Below, in pieces: positions 1 to 9,324 of a DNA stretch of 64,000 nt. Made by a program: the position numbers and the translations under genes. The notes below the pieces were generated by a model. It searched no databases. It saw nothing but the letters and a program-made list of their open reading frames with translations, and was not told the DNA's origin. Positions within the stretch are counted from its first letter, which is position 1; the number at the start of each line of letters is the position of its first letter. The stretch comes from Rhodothermales bacterium (GTDB taxonomy: Bacteria; Bacteroidota; Rhodothermia; Rhodothermales; JAHQVL01): positions 4,492 through 68,491 of the forward strand of contig JAWKNW010000029.1 of the NCBI GenBank assembly GCA_041391505.1. Reading direction: 5' to 3'.

Positions 1-1985
1 TCGAGGACCTCGGCGGCCGCGGCAACGAGCGCGCCTACCTCCTTCACCGCACGGACCGGCTCATCCTCAACCGGTACCTCTTCAGCGCGTACACCGGCGA
101 GGAGCTGGACGAAATACAGCGCGAACTCGAAAGCGACACCTACGCCTCCTTCGCCGACCGCCTCGGGGCGGCGCTGGCCCACGCCAAAACGCCGGCCTTC
201 TCGTACTCCGACCGCCGCATCGAGCCGCTGCCCACCGAAGGCCCCTCGCGATGGGTGCGTGTCCCGGTGTTCCTGCGCGATGCGCGCGGTCCGTTCACGT
301 TCAACCTCCGGCAGGATCTGGCCGCGCTGTCGCGGTACGAGTCGGTCTACGGCGACACCACCGGCACGGCCCTGCGGCTCCTGTGGGAGACGCGCCCGCA
401 CAAGGCGAAGCGGGCCGCCGGCGGGATCGCCGAGGCGCTGCCGCTCAACCCGTCGCAGGAGCACGCCACGCGGGCGTCGCGCGACCTGCCGCTGACCGTC
501 GTCACCGGGCCGCCCGGGACCGGGAAGTCGCAGGTGGTGGTCGACCTCCTCGCCTCGTCGATCCTCTCCGGCCAGCCCATCCTCTTCGCCAGCAAAAACA
601 ACCAGGCCGTCGATGTGGTGCGTCAGCGCCTGCGGGAGGCGCTGGGTGAGGACCTGGATTTCAGCCTTCGGGTCGGCAACCGGGAGGCGATGGATGCGAT
701 GGGGCCCGAGATCCTCGACCGGCTGAACCGCCTGACGGATGCCGGCCCGCCCGGGGGCGAACGCAAGGCGCGCAACCGGCTCAAGCAGGCCCGCGCGGCG
801 CTGGACGACCTGTACCGCCAGCAGGCGGCCGGCGAGATCGACGGCGGGATCGACGTCTTTCTCGACGAATGGCGCGCCCTCAAGGCCGAGGTGGCGGAAG
901 CAACGCGCCGGCTGTGCCGGGCGGTATGGGGGCGCCAGCTGTGCCGGGAGGCGGACGCCGTCCGCCGGGCCCTGAAAAGCTACCGCGATGCGCTACGGCT
1001 CGTCGGCGGACGCGGCGCGGCGTTCGTGCAGTCGCTGGACCGCGTGGCGGCGACCCAGCAGGAGCTGGCGCAGTACCTGCCGATCTGGATCACGACCGCG
1101 CTGTCGGTGCGCAACGCGGTGCCCCTGCGCGCGGGGCAGTTCGATCTGGTGGTGATCGACGAGGCCAGCCAGTGCGACATCGCGTCGGCCGTCCCGCTCC
1201 TCTACCGCGCCCACCGGGCTACCGTCATCGGAGATCCGCACCAGTTCCGGCACATCGCCAGCCTCGACCCGGCCGGCGAGGCGGCCTTGCCCACGAGCGA
1301 GGGGCTGCTGCCCAACTGGTCGTACGTGTCGCACTCCATCTTCGACGTCGCCGCGCGGGCCTTCGAGCGCGCCGGCCACAGCGAGCCGCTGTTCCTCGAC
1401 GAACACTACCGCAGCCATCCGGCGATCATCTCCTTCTCCAACGAACAGTTCTACGACGGCCGGCTGACGATCCGGACGGACCTCGATGCCCTGCAGCGCC
1501 GGCTCGAAGGCCTCGAAGCCGGCGTGTTCTGGCTGGATGTGCCCGGCACCGTCCCCCACGCCACCCGCAGCGCCTACAATCCCGACGAGATCGACGCCGT
1601 CCTCGAACATGTGGCGCGGCTGATGGAGACGGCCGGCCCCGAGGTCAGCATCGGCGTCGTGACGCCGTTTCGGGCGCAGATCGACCGGCTCAAGGCGCGC
1701 GTCCGCGACGCGGCGTGGTACGAGGTGTCGAATCGCCGGCTGCGCGTGGGCACGTCGCACACGTTCCAGGGGGATGAGTGCGACATCGTCGTCTTTTCGC
1801 CGGTCGTGGCGGAGGGGATTCGAGACGGCGCCCGGGTGTGGGCGGCGACCACCGAGTCGCTGCTCAACGTCGCCGTCACCCGCGCCCGCGCCGCGCTACA
1901 CATCGTGGGGGATCGCGCCGCATGCGAAGCCGCCGGCGGAGCGCTGGCGGCGCTGTCGCGCCACGCCCGGGCGTTCGAAGGGTGA
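1..1985 (+). CDS. UPF1/DNA2-like superfamily 1 helicase, 3' part (5' end outside window)
   Basis: ATP-dependent SF1 helicase of the UPF1/DNA2 type, probably in nucleic-acid repair or an accessory locus. The frame is open from position 3 with no stop, so the methionine at 255 is internal and the true start lies upstream. Visible motifs in order: Walker A VTGPPGTGKS (about 497-530), motif II VVIDEASQCD (about 1150-1180), DEHYRSHP (about 1400), VGTSHTFQGDE (about 1747-1780) and the C-terminal NVAVTRAR motif (about 1867-1890). The spacer between Walker A and motif II is only about 200 residues. No neighbour on the left is visible, so its system context is unknown. Confidence 0.85.
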   Translation, partial: EDLGGRGNERAYLLHRTDRLILNRYLFSAYTGEELDEIQRELESDTYASFADRLGAALAHAKTPAFSYSDRRIEPLPTEGPSRWVRVPVFLRDARGPFTFNLRQDLAALSRYESVYGDTTGTALRLLWETRPHKAKRAAGGIAEALPLNPSQEHATRASRDLPLTVVTGPPGTGKSQVVVDLLASSILSGQPILFASKNNQAVDVVRQRLREALGEDLDFSLRVGNREAMDAMGPEILDRLNRLTDAGPPGGERKARNRLKQARAALDDLYRQQAAGEIDGGIDVFLDEWRALKAEVAEATRRLCRAVWGRQLCREADAVRRALKSYRDALRLVGGRGAAFVQSLDRVAATQQELAQYLPIWITTALSVRNAVPLRAGQFDLVVIDEASQCDIASAVPLLYRAHRATVIGDPHQFRHIASLDPAGEAALPTSEGLLPNWSYVSHSIFDVAARAFERAGHSEPLFLDEHYRSHPAIISFSNEQFYDGRLTIRTDLDALQRRLEGLEAGVFWLDVPGTVPHATRSAYNPDEIDAVLEHVARLMETAGPEVSIGVVTPFRAQIDRLKARVRDAAWYEVSNRRLRVGTSHTFQGDECDIVVFSPVVAEGIRDGARVWAATTESLLNVAVTRARAALHIVGDRAACEAAGGALAALSRHARAFEG

Positions 1986-2006
1986 GCGCGGCGTGTCTCC
2001 GGATAT

Positions 2007-2038
2007 AAAAAAAGCCGACCTCCCTGATGGAGGCCGGC
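2007..2038 (-). terminator. Rho-independent terminator of tRNA-Gln
   Basis: Read on the minus strand, a 10-bp stem (GCCGGCCTCC / GGAGGTCGGC, one G-T pair) with a 5-nt loop is followed directly by seven T. It lies 9 bp beyond the tRNA 3' end, and the stop codon of the convergent helicase gene is just beyond it. Confidence 0.85.
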
Positions 2039-2046
2039 CTTCCGGG

Positions 2047-2119
2047 TTGCCCTGCGAGGGCTCGAACCTCGAACCTTCTGATCCAGAGTCAGACGCTCTG
2101 CCAGTTGAGCTACAGGGCA
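2047..2119 (-). tRNA. tRNA-Gln (anticodon CTG)
   Basis: A full 73-nt cloverleaf on the minus strand: acceptor TGCCCTG/CAGGGCA, D stem GCTC/GAGC, anticodon stem TCTGA/TCAGA with loop CTCTGGA (anticodon CTG), T stem CGAGG/CCTCG with loop TTCGAGC. The discriminator is A and the next bases are CCC, so the 3' CCA is not encoded. An A discriminator is less usual for tRNA-Gln, where G is common. Confidence 0.93.
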
Positions 2120-2318
2120 GCGTATCCGTGCAATCCCCTCGACCTGGCACGGGGCAGGATGGACGCGAGCCCACCTTGCTTTTTGCACAGGGTGCTGAAA
2201 TGCCCGCAAAAGGATGGGGTTCCGGCTGAAAAAATCTTCTCCGGAGTTTCAGCAAACGCGTATTTACGCGGTGACTTTTTAATGACGACACAGAGATCGT
2301 CACAGCATATCCCGAGGC

Positions 2319-2353
2319 GGACGGGGACCCTCTGGTGGGTTGGGTCCCCGTCC
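2319..2353. repeat. Perfect 12-bp intergenic hairpin
   Basis: GGACGGGGACCC (2319-2330) and GGGTCCCCGTCC (2342-2353) form a perfect stem with an 11-nt loop. No T-tract follows on either strand, so it is not a standard intrinsic terminator. It lies in the gap between the tRNA and the end of the pentapeptide gene (2120-2464), which otherwise holds only a one-armed repeat at 2367-2396. Confidence 0.6.
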
Positions 2354-2366
2354 CCACTTCTTCTCT

Positions 2367-2396
2367 AGGTTCGAGGATTCAGGCTCAAGGTTTAAA
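2367..2396. repeat. GGTTCAAGG-type intergenic repeat, single arm
   Basis: A run of degenerate words (AGGTTCGAGG, ATTCAGG, CTCAAGG, TTTAAA) of the same vocabulary as the two-armed elements elsewhere in the window. No complementary arm is visible nearby. It lies about 70 bp beyond the stop codon of the minus-strand pentapeptide gene. Confidence 0.5.
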
Positions 2397-2464
2397 GACG
2401 GGTCCGGGCGACACACACCGGCAGGTTGGCCGTCCCGCATCCAGGATCCCACACCCCGCCCGTC

Positions 2465-4312
2465 CTACCGCTCCGGAGTCGCCGGCCTCGCCTCCTGGCC
2501 GCCCATCAGCAGCTCCACGCACGCCGTCGTCACCTGGCCCACGAGTTCCGCGTCCATCTCCGCGCCCAGCACCGAACGGGCCTTGCACAGTTCGGCGATC
2601 GTCACGCCTTCCACCTCGCGCAAATTGGCCCGGGACAGATTCGCGCCGGCCAGCGTCGCGCCCTCCAGATTCACGCCCTGCAGATTGGCGCCCCGGAGAT
2701 CGGCCCGCGTCAGGTTCGAGCGGATCAGTATGGTCCCGAGCAACGTCGCCCCTTTCAGATCCGCGCCATGCAGATTGGCTCCCGTGAGATCCGCGTTGTC
2801 GAGCTGGGCGGAAAAGAGGGTGGCGCGCTCCAGATGCGCCCCCTGCAGGCGGGCGCCGCGCAGGTTCGCGCCGTCCAGGTTGGCGCGTTCCAGGCTCACC
2901 CCGCGCAGGTACTGCCCGTGCAGATCGACGGACGCAAGCTGCACCGAGGGCAGCTCGACCGGCCCGTAAAACAGCATTCCCCACACCACCGCACAACAGG
3001 CGAGCACCACCGCGGCCTGGCGCGTGCGCTGGTCCTGCCGCGCTTCTTCCCAGACGAACGGCCTCGGCTTCAGCCCGCGCAGCGTCGTCGCGCCGGTCTT
3101 GTAAAAGGCGATGCCGAGCCAGATGCTCGCGGCAAACAGGAGCAGATGATAGGCCGTAAACATCCCGTGATGCCGCGGCAGATAGCCCCACATGAAATAG
3201 AGGAGCGTGAGCGGGACGACGGCCCACGCGGTGAACAGCAGGACCAGACGCTGCAGCCTGAAAAACGGGATCGGCGTGTCTTCCAGCTGGGGGATGTGCG
3301 AACGGATCAGGCCGTTCATCAGCCAGGGAAACACCTTTTTGTCCACCGACTTCCCGTCCGGAAAGACGGCGGGGAACAGCGCCAGATCCTCCCAGAGCCG
3401 CTGGATGTACAGATGGAGGAAGACGAACAGGAGAAACACCGCCATCGGGCCGACCAGGTAAAAGCCGGCGATCGGAATCAGGGTGCCGATGATCGGAAGC
3501 GGGGCGGAGGCCGTAGTGGTGATGAGGTGGATGTCCTGCGTCGAAACCACCCCCAGCCAGCTGTACAGACAGCAGACCAGCATCGCCAGGTAGAGCTGGC
3601 TCGCTTTGCGGGAGCCGGCCTCGACGTGGCTGAGCCAGTCCAGCTTCTCGATCCCCTCCGGCAGCTCCGCGCCGGACACGTTGGCCCCGCGCAGCTGATT
3701 GATCTGCAAGCCGCGGGCGCCCGTCACGTTGGCCTCGAGCAGGTTCGCTTCGTGGAGCACCGCGTGCGTGAGCACCGCGTTATGCAGGTTGGCGCGGACG
3801 AGGTTCGTGCCCTGCATGTTCGCCAGCGAAAGCCGCGCCTCTTGCAGGTTCGCGCGGGTCATGTTCGCCTTCTGCAGGCTCGCCTCACGCAGGTTGGCCC
3901 GAAACAGGTTGGCCTGGGTGAGGTTCGCGCCCTGGAGGTTCGCCAGCGAGAGGCGCGCGCTCTGCAACTCGGTTTCCCACAGACTCGCTTTCTGGAGATT
4001 GGCGCCGCCGAGCAGGCTGCCCTGCAAGTTGGCCTTTGACAGACTCGCCCCCTGCAGATTGGCCTTCGACAGGTTGGCCTGATACAGATTGGCCTCGGAC
4101 AGATTCACCCCGTGGAGATCCAGCCCCCCCAGATTGACGCGTTCCAGATTGGCGCGCCGGCCCGATTTGCCGGCGGTATCCACCCACGCCCGATGCTCCT
4201 CGAGCAACCGGTTCAACTCGGCCGTCGAGATCTCGATAAAGAAGGTCGGTTCGGAATCGTAGTCGGCGGGTGGGGTACGGCCCACTCCTTTCGCGTTGGG
4301 GTCGCTATCCAT
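2465..4312 (-). CDS. Membrane pentapeptide-repeat protein
   Basis: About 615 residues from the methionine at 4312; the frame is open upstream to 4441, but that part overlaps a low-complexity intergenic repeat and looks non-coding. Residues about 52-218 and 458-585 are two blocks of A(N/D)LXX pentapeptide repeats, which fold as right-handed quadrilateral beta helices. Between them (about 238-450) lie several hydrophobic segments, likely 4-6 transmembrane helices. The family is often a scaffold; the substrate or partner cannot be told. A helix-membrane-helix order is less common than a terminal repeat domain. It is a lone gene divergent from the dynamin-like GTPase. Confidence 0.8.
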   Translation of the reverse strand: MDSDPNAKGVGRTPPADYDSEPTFFIEISTAELNRLLEEHRAWVDTAGKSGRRANLERVNLGGLDLHGVNLSEANLYQANLSKANLQGASLSKANLQGSLLGGANLQKASLWETELQSARLSLANLQGANLTQANLFRANLREASLQKANMTRANLQEARLSLANMQGTNLVRANLHNAVLTHAVLHEANLLEANVTGARGLQINQLRGANVSGAELPEGIEKLDWLSHVEAGSRKASQLYLAMLVCCLYSWLGVVSTQDIHLITTTASAPLPIIGTLIPIAGFYLVGPMAVFLLFVFLHLYIQRLWEDLALFPAVFPDGKSVDKKVFPWLMNGLIRSHIPQLEDTPIPFFRLQRLVLLFTAWAVVPLTLLYFMWGYLPRHHGMFTAYHLLLFAASIWLGIAFYKTGATTLRGLKPRPFVWEEARQDQRTRQAAVVLACCAVVWGMLFYGPVELPSVQLASVDLHGQYLRGVSLERANLDGANLRGARLQGAHLERATLFSAQLDNADLTGANLHGADLKGATLLGTILIRSNLTRADLRGANLQGVNLEGATLAGANLSRANLREVEGVTIAELCKARSVLGAEMDAELVGQVTTACVELLMGGQEARPATPER

Positions 4313-4428
4313 GTACTGCGGGCAGGAGAAATCGATGATACGGAAGGCCCGAACAGGTGGGTGAACTACCGTGGTATGTTCAATTCGTTCCGACTCGCCG
4401 GCCTTGCAGTATATTCCGTCAGTTCCAT

Positions 4429-4496
4429 GTTCATGGTTCATGGTTCAAGGTTTTGTCGGTCCATGCCTTGAACCTTAATCCCTGATCCATAAACCC
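4429..4496. repeat. GGTTCAAGG inverted-repeat element upstream of dynamin-like gene
   Basis: The left arm repeats GGTTCATGG / GGTTCAAGG, the right arm starts CCTTGAACC and decays into CCTTAATCCCTGATCC. GGTTCAAGG (4442-4450) and CCTTGAACC (4466-4474) are perfect complements across a 15-nt spacer. The element ends 8 bp before the ATG at 4504. Confidence 0.75.
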
Positions 4497-4503
4497 GCTT
4501 TCC

Positions 4504-6273
4504 ATGCTCGCTCCATCCAACCCCGCGCTCGCTGCCCTGTTGAACGACGAGCGCGAAGCGCTGATGCGCCTCCGCGCGCTGTTGAGCCGCACCGACGAGG
4601 ACCCGCAGACGCTGAGCCGGCTGGACGATATCCTCGCCAACCTCGACGCGCTGTTCCTCGTCGTGGTCGTGGGCGAGTTCAACGCCGGCAAATCCTCGGT
4701 GCTCAACGCGCTGTTCGGGGAGAAAATCATGGAGGAGGGGCCCATCCCGACGACGGCCAAGGTGACGGTCATCCGGCACGGCGAGGCCCGGATGGATCGG
4801 CAGGTGTCCGAGTACCTCGTCGAGCGCCGGCATCCCTCCCCGCTGCTCCGCACCATGAACCTGGTGGACACGCCGGGCACGAATTCGATCATCCGCGAAC
4901 ACGAGACCATCACGGAAAACTTCATCCCGCGCGCGGACCTCGTCCTCTTCATCACGTCGTTCGACCGCCCGCTGTCGGAATCCGAGCGCACCTTCCTCTC
5001 CTTCATCCGCGAGTCGTGGGGCAAACGGCTCGTGTTCGTGGTCAACAAGGTGGATATGGCGCGCACCGAGGAGACGTTGCAGCAGGTGCTGGAACATGTG
5101 GCCAGCGGATGCCGCGACGTGCTCCATTTTTCGCCGCCCATCTTCCCGGTCAGCGCCGAGATGGCGTACCAGGCGAAAGAGATGCCCGCCGGCCCGGAGC
5201 GCGACGCGCTCTGGGAGAAGAGCCGCTTCGGCGCCTTCGAGGCCTTCGTCACGGAGATCCTCGGCGACACGGAGCGGCTCGCCCTCAAGTTCAACGCGCC
5301 CCTCGACGCCGGCGCGCGCCTGCTGGAGCAGGTCGACAAACGGATGGGGGCACGCGAACAGGTGCTGAAGGAAGACGAGGTCAACCTGAGGCTGCTGGAC
5401 CAGCACATGACCGCCGCGCGCGCCGAGCTGGCCGACGGCTACGCGCGCCGGCTCACCGAAGTGGACAACCTCTTCTTCCAGATGGAGAAACGCGGCATCC
5501 AGTTTCTCGACGACACAATCCGCATCGCCAAGCTCAACATGCTTCGGGATCGCGACCTCTTCAAGGAGGAGTTCGGCCGGCAGGTGATCCAGGATACCGA
5601 TCAGCAGATCGAGGCGCAGGTGACCCAGGCGGTCGACGGCCTCCTCAAACAGGCGCTCGCGCTCTGGAACAAGACGCTGAACGAATTCGCCGACCGCGTC
5701 CGCCGCGTCGCCGGCCCCAGCGACACGCAGCGCGGCGCCTTTTTCTACAACCGGGAAGAACTGTTCCACGGCATCATGCGCGAGGCCGGCCGCAAGATCG
5801 AGATGTACAACCTGCGCGAAGAAGCCCGCCGCATCCTCGAAAACGCGCGCAACGCCGCCGCCATGTTCGTCGGCGCCGAGGCGGTGGCCGTCGGCATCGG
5901 GGCCATCGCGACGATCGTCGTGAGCGCGACGGCGCTCGACGTCACGGGCGGCTTCATCGCCGCCGGCGTGCTCGCCGTCGTCGGGCTCATCTTCCTGCCG
6001 CGCCAGAAGCGGCGGGCCATCGGGGAATTCAAGGAACGGGTCGAGGCGCTCCGCGCCGACGTCCGCCGCGCCCTCGACGAACAGCTGGGCGGGGAAGTCG
6101 ACACCTCACTCGAACGGGTGCGCGACACCATCAAACCCTACACCACCTTCGTCCGAAACGAACGCGCGCTGGTCGATGCCGTTAGAACCGAATCGACCGC
6201 GCTGAACGACCAGTTCGGCGTCCTCCGGAGCCGCGTACGCCAGGAGGTCGGCGAGACCCGGCTCCCCTCGTGA
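4504..6273 (+). CDS. Bacterial dynamin-like GTPase
   Basis: 589 residues. G1 P-loop GEFNAGKSS (57-65), switch threonines near 83-84, G3 DTPGT (122-126) and G4 NKVD (181-184) mark a large dynamin-type GTPase. A long helical stalk follows (about 240-450), then a strongly hydrophobic stretch at about 455-500 rich in Ala/Val/Ile that probably inserts into the membrane, then another helical tail. Family members remodel or protect membranes. The gene stands alone, just downstream of a repeat element; no second dynamin gene is adjacent, although such proteins often come in pairs. Confidence 0.88.
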   Translation: MLAPSNPALAALLNDEREALMRLRALLSRTDEDPQTLSRLDDILANLDALFLVVVVGEFNAGKSSVLNALFGEKIMEEGPIPTTAKVTVIRHGEARMDRQVSEYLVERRHPSPLLRTMNLVDTPGTNSIIREHETITENFIPRADLVLFITSFDRPLSESERTFLSFIRESWGKRLVFVVNKVDMARTEETLQQVLEHVASGCRDVLHFSPPIFPVSAEMAYQAKEMPAGPERDALWEKSRFGAFEAFVTEILGDTERLALKFNAPLDAGARLLEQVDKRMGAREQVLKEDEVNLRLLDQHMTAARAELADGYARRLTEVDNLFFQMEKRGIQFLDDTIRIAKLNMLRDRDLFKEEFGRQVIQDTDQQIEAQVTQAVDGLLKQALALWNKTLNEFADRVRRVAGPSDTQRGAFFYNREELFHGIMREAGRKIEMYNLREEARRILENARNAAAMFVGAEAVAVGIGAIATIVVSATALDVTGGFIAAGVLAVVGLIFLPRQKRRAIGEFKERVEALRADVRRALDEQLGGEVDTSLERVRDTIKPYTTFVRNERALVDAVRTESTALNDQFGVLRSRVRQEVGETRLPS

Positions 6274-6345
6274 CGCGACTGGCCCGGTGCTTGCATCACG
6301 CACCTTACGCGCCACGGACGCCCCAATCATGCACCTCGGCCCATC

Positions 6346-7791
6346 ATGCGACAGGTTTGTTGCATCTTATGTTTGATTCTGCTCGCCGCCTCGCCGGCGA
6401 CGGGGCAGATCACCCATTACCTCCCCATGGAGTCGGATGTCGATTCCACGCTCCTCCTCAACCCGGAGCTGGGGTACGACACCGACTTCGACGTCGGCGT
6501 CAGCCGGATCGAAAACGCCGACGGGGAGCGCAACCCGTATTTCGCCACGGCCCTCCTCCCGGAATTTACCTACGGCCTCTACAGCGCCGGCCTCCTCTTC
6601 AAACTCCACTATAACCTGAAGACGCGCGCGACGCGCAAGGAGGACTACGACACCTTCAGCGATTTCCTGAGCATCATTCGCTACGTGCAATACGCCGAAA
6701 AGCGGGAAGGAGACCGCTATGCCCGCTTCGGCGAACTGGAAGATGCCACGCTCGGGTACGGTCAGTTCATCAACGTATTCCGAAACTCGCTCAGCCTCGA
6801 CAACCAGAAACGAGGCCTGGAAGGCTACTATCGACTCGGCAACTTTCAGATCGAGGCGGTCTACTCCAACGTCCTCGCCGCCGAGGTGTACGGATTTCGG
6901 GGGTCGTACAAACCCTACATCGAGAAAACACTCGATCGGTGGCAGTTTCTGGATGTGGGGATCAGCTTCGCCGGCGACATCAGCCGGCTCGGCGCGATGG
7001 TCAACGCCGACATCCCCGGGACGCCGTTCCTGACGGATTCCACCCTGCAACGCCCCGGCGTCCTGGAGACGCCTGTCGGCGTCGACGCGCCGCGCATCGC
7101 CATGATGGGCGTCGACTTCGGGCTCCCGCTCCTGACGACGGAGACCTCCCAGGCCCTCGCCTACCTCGAACTGTCCCGGATCTTCCACTACGGCGCCGGC
7201 GCCTCGATCGGCGTGATCGGCGAGTGGAAAGTGGACGACAACGTGCGCGTCCAGACCCAGCTCGAACAGCGGCTGCTGGGCAAGGAGTACCTCGCCAACT
7301 ATTTCAACGCCCTCTACGAGGTCGAGCGCTTCCGCCTCATCGGGCTCGATGCGGACGGCGAATCCATCGACGCCCTCAATACCAAGCAGAACCTGCTGCA
7401 TTCCTACCAGGACACGCGCATCGGGTCCTACGTGTCGATGTCCTGGCGTTTCCGCCGGGGCGTCCAGTTCACCTGGAGCTACGAATACGTCTGGAATCAG
7501 GAGGACAACGGGTGGTTTCACCTGGATGCCCGCGTCAAGTCCAAGAGCCTCCCGATCTACCTGAAGTTCTCGTTCGACCAGGTCCGCGCGACACCCCTGC
7601 AGGAGCAAACCGACACCGGCCGAAGCATCACCCTGCTGCGCTTCGACGGCGCGTACCAGTTCTTCAAATACCTGATGCTCGGCTTCGGCTTCCGGCACAG
7701 CTACGAACCCGTCTACGACCGGGGGATACCGACGGGCCTCAAGCGCCGCCGGCGCGTCGAGCCCCGCATGCGCATCGTCATCCCCCTCTGA
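6346..7791 (+). CDS. Predicted outer-membrane beta-barrel protein of unknown function
   Basis: 481 residues with an N-terminal signal peptide (hydrophobic LILLAASPATG, likely cleavage before QIT). The rest is rich in alternating aromatic/polar strands (for example FTWSYEYVWN, LMLGFGFRHSY), and the protein ends in a short basic segment and MRIVIPL, typical of outer-membrane barrels. No catalytic motif is seen. It may be a structural or transport barrel of the Bacteroidota type; no family name can be given from sequence alone. Confidence 0.65.
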   Translation: MRQVCCILCLILLAASPATGQITHYLPMESDVDSTLLLNPELGYDTDFDVGVSRIENADGERNPYFATALLPEFTYGLYSAGLLFKLHYNLKTRATRKEDYDTFSDFLSIIRYVQYAEKREGDRYARFGELEDATLGYGQFINVFRNSLSLDNQKRGLEGYYRLGNFQIEAVYSNVLAAEVYGFRGSYKPYIEKTLDRWQFLDVGISFAGDISRLGAMVNADIPGTPFLTDSTLQRPGVLETPVGVDAPRIAMMGVDFGLPLLTTETSQALAYLELSRIFHYGAGASIGVIGEWKVDDNVRVQTQLEQRLLGKEYLANYFNALYEVERFRLIGLDADGESIDALNTKQNLLHSYQDTRIGSYVSMSWRFRRGVQFTWSYEYVWNQEDNGWFHLDARVKSKSLPIYLKFSFDQVRATPLQEQTDTGRSITLLRFDGAYQFFKYLMLGFGFRHSYEPVYDRGIPTGLKRRRRVEPRMRIVIPL

Positions 7792-7933
7792 GCGCCAACC
7801 CGAGCGCGGTATTTTTCCTCAACCGACTCCGAGCCGCTCGCATACGATTTGCCCGGAAACGGAACCCCGCGTCCCGGCCAGTCTTCAATGTGCTCGTTCT
7901 TCAAACACGCGCCCTAATCCCTCAGGCGCACCG

Positions 7934-7980
7934 CATGTTGCGATTTGCACCGTGTGGTATGCACCGTGTGATTTGCACGT
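7934..7980. repeat. Intergenic word repeat upstream of ribD
   Basis: Low-complexity words built from GCGATTTGCAC and TGCACCGTGTG. TGCACCGTGTG occurs twice (7946-7956 and 7960-7970), bracketed by GATTTGCAC on both sides. The vocabulary is shared with the element near 12813-12916. A GTG-initiated frame into ribD begins inside it but is unlikely to be the real start. Confidence 0.55.
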
Positions 7981-8005
7981 AGCCGCCGCCTTTCCCCGAA
8001 CTCCC

Positions 8006-9142
8006 TTGCCGCCCGTCACCGAACACGACGACCGCTGGATGCGCCGATGCCTCGAACTCGCGGCGCGCGGCGCGGGGCAGGTCAGCCCGAACCCGATGGT
8101 CGGCTCGGTACTCGTCGGGGCGGACGGGCAGTTGCTGGGCGAGGGGTGGCACGAGCGCTACGGCGAGGCGCATGCGGAGCGTAACGCGATCCGCGACGCC
8201 GAGCGCCGGCATCCCGGGCTGTCCTTCGAGGACGCCACGCTCTACGTGAATCTCGAACCCTGCAACCACCAGGGCAAGACGCCGCCCTGCACCGACATCC
8301 TCCTCGAAAAGCGGATCGGGCGCGTGGTCGTGGGCATGATCGATCCGTTTCCAGCCGTCGCCGGCGCCGGCGTCGCGCGCCTCGAAGCGCATGGGGTGCG
8401 CGTGTGCGTGGGCGTGCTGGAAGCCGAATGCCGGCGTTTCAACGAAGCGTTCGTGCATCACATCCGCACCGGCAAGCCGCTCGTCACGCTCAAGCTCGCG
8501 CAGACCCTCGACGGGTCGATCGCGACCGCCACCGGCGACGCGCGCTGGGTCAGCGGCGAGGCGTCGCGCGCGCTCGTCCACCGCTGGCGCGCCGAACTCG
8601 ACGCCGTGCTCGTCGGCGCCGGGACGGCCCTGGCCGACGATCCGGCCCTGACCGTCCGGCATGTCGAAGGCCGGCAGCCCGTACGCGTCGTGCTCGACCG
8701 CGAGGGCGTGTTGCCGGCGTCGCTCCACCTTTTTTCGGATCGATGGGCGGGCTCCACCGTCGCGATGATCGCGACGCCGGCCGATGCGCCCGCCTACGCG
8801 GAAGCCCTCCGCGCGGCCGGCGGACGCCTCGTGCGCATCCCCGAGCGCGACGGCCATCTCGACCTCCACGCCGCGCTCGCGTGGCTCGGCGCGGAAGGCG
8901 GGCCCGCGGGCCGGCGGATGACGTCGCTGCTCGTCGAGGCCGGCCCCGGCCTCGCGACGGCGCTGCTCGGGCAGGACCTCGTCGACCGCCTCGCCGTCTT
9001 CGTGGCACCCAAGCTGGTGGGGGGCGGCTTGCCGGCGTTCGGCAGCCTCGGCATCGACCGCATGGCGGACGCCCTTGTCTTCCCCGCATCGCGCTGGGAA
9101 CCGGTCGGCGAGGATATGCTTTTCCTCGGATACCGACGGTAG
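8006..9142 (+). CDS. ribD: Bifunctional deaminase/reductase RibD (riboflavin synthesis)
   Basis: Diaminohydroxyphosphoribosylaminopyrimidine deaminase plus 5-amino-6-(5-phosphoribosylamino)uracil reductase. The N-terminal deaminase shows HAERNAI and PCNHQGKTPPC (zinc and catalytic residues). The reductase half starts near TLKLAQTLDGSIA and carries the GAGTALADDPALT signature. The TTG at 8006 gives about 12 residues before WMRRCLELA, as expected for RibD; an upstream GTG at 7952 would translate an intergenic repeat. ribE follows after about 180 bp, so the two are probably co-regulated. Function is confident, the start is not. Confidence 0.92.
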   Translation: MPPVTEHDDRWMRRCLELAARGAGQVSPNPMVGSVLVGADGQLLGEGWHERYGEAHAERNAIRDAERRHPGLSFEDATLYVNLEPCNHQGKTPPCTDILLEKRIGRVVVGMIDPFPAVAGAGVARLEAHGVRVCVGVLEAECRRFNEAFVHHIRTGKPLVTLKLAQTLDGSIATATGDARWVSGEASRALVHRWRAELDAVLVGAGTALADDPALTVRHVEGRQPVRVVLDREGVLPASLHLFSDRWAGSTVAMIATPADAPAYAEALRAAGGRLVRIPERDGHLDLHAALAWLGAEGGPAGRRMTSLLVEAGPGLATALLGQDLVDRLAVFVAPKLVGGGLPAFGSLGIDRMADALVFPASRWEPVGEDMLFLGYRR

Positions 9143-9324
9143 GAGGACAACGCGTCGTGTCGCCGTATTCGTGCTACGAGATGGGACCTGTCGTGGGCAT
9201 CGGCATGCGTATAGCGACGAACGAGCGGATTCCCGCATTCTCCCGAAATTTGGCATCGAACTGAACGTCCTCTTCCCGGATTAAAGGATCCTCCTGGTTC
9301 TACCCCCTCTTAGCACATCGCAGC

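Noticed and set aside
1..2119. Integrative element attached at tRNA-Gln
   Set aside because: No integrase, no direct copy of the tRNA 3' end was seen, and the neighbouring genes are chromosomal in type.
2426..4039. Long plus-strand frame opposite the pentapeptide-repeat gene
   Set aside because: It is a GC-rich mirror of the repeats, low complexity without a recognised domain; the minus frame has clear A(N/D)LXX periodicity.
7952..8005. GTG start for RibD at 7952
   Set aside because: It would translate the TGCACCGTGTG repeat; RibD similarity begins about 12 residues after TTG 8006.
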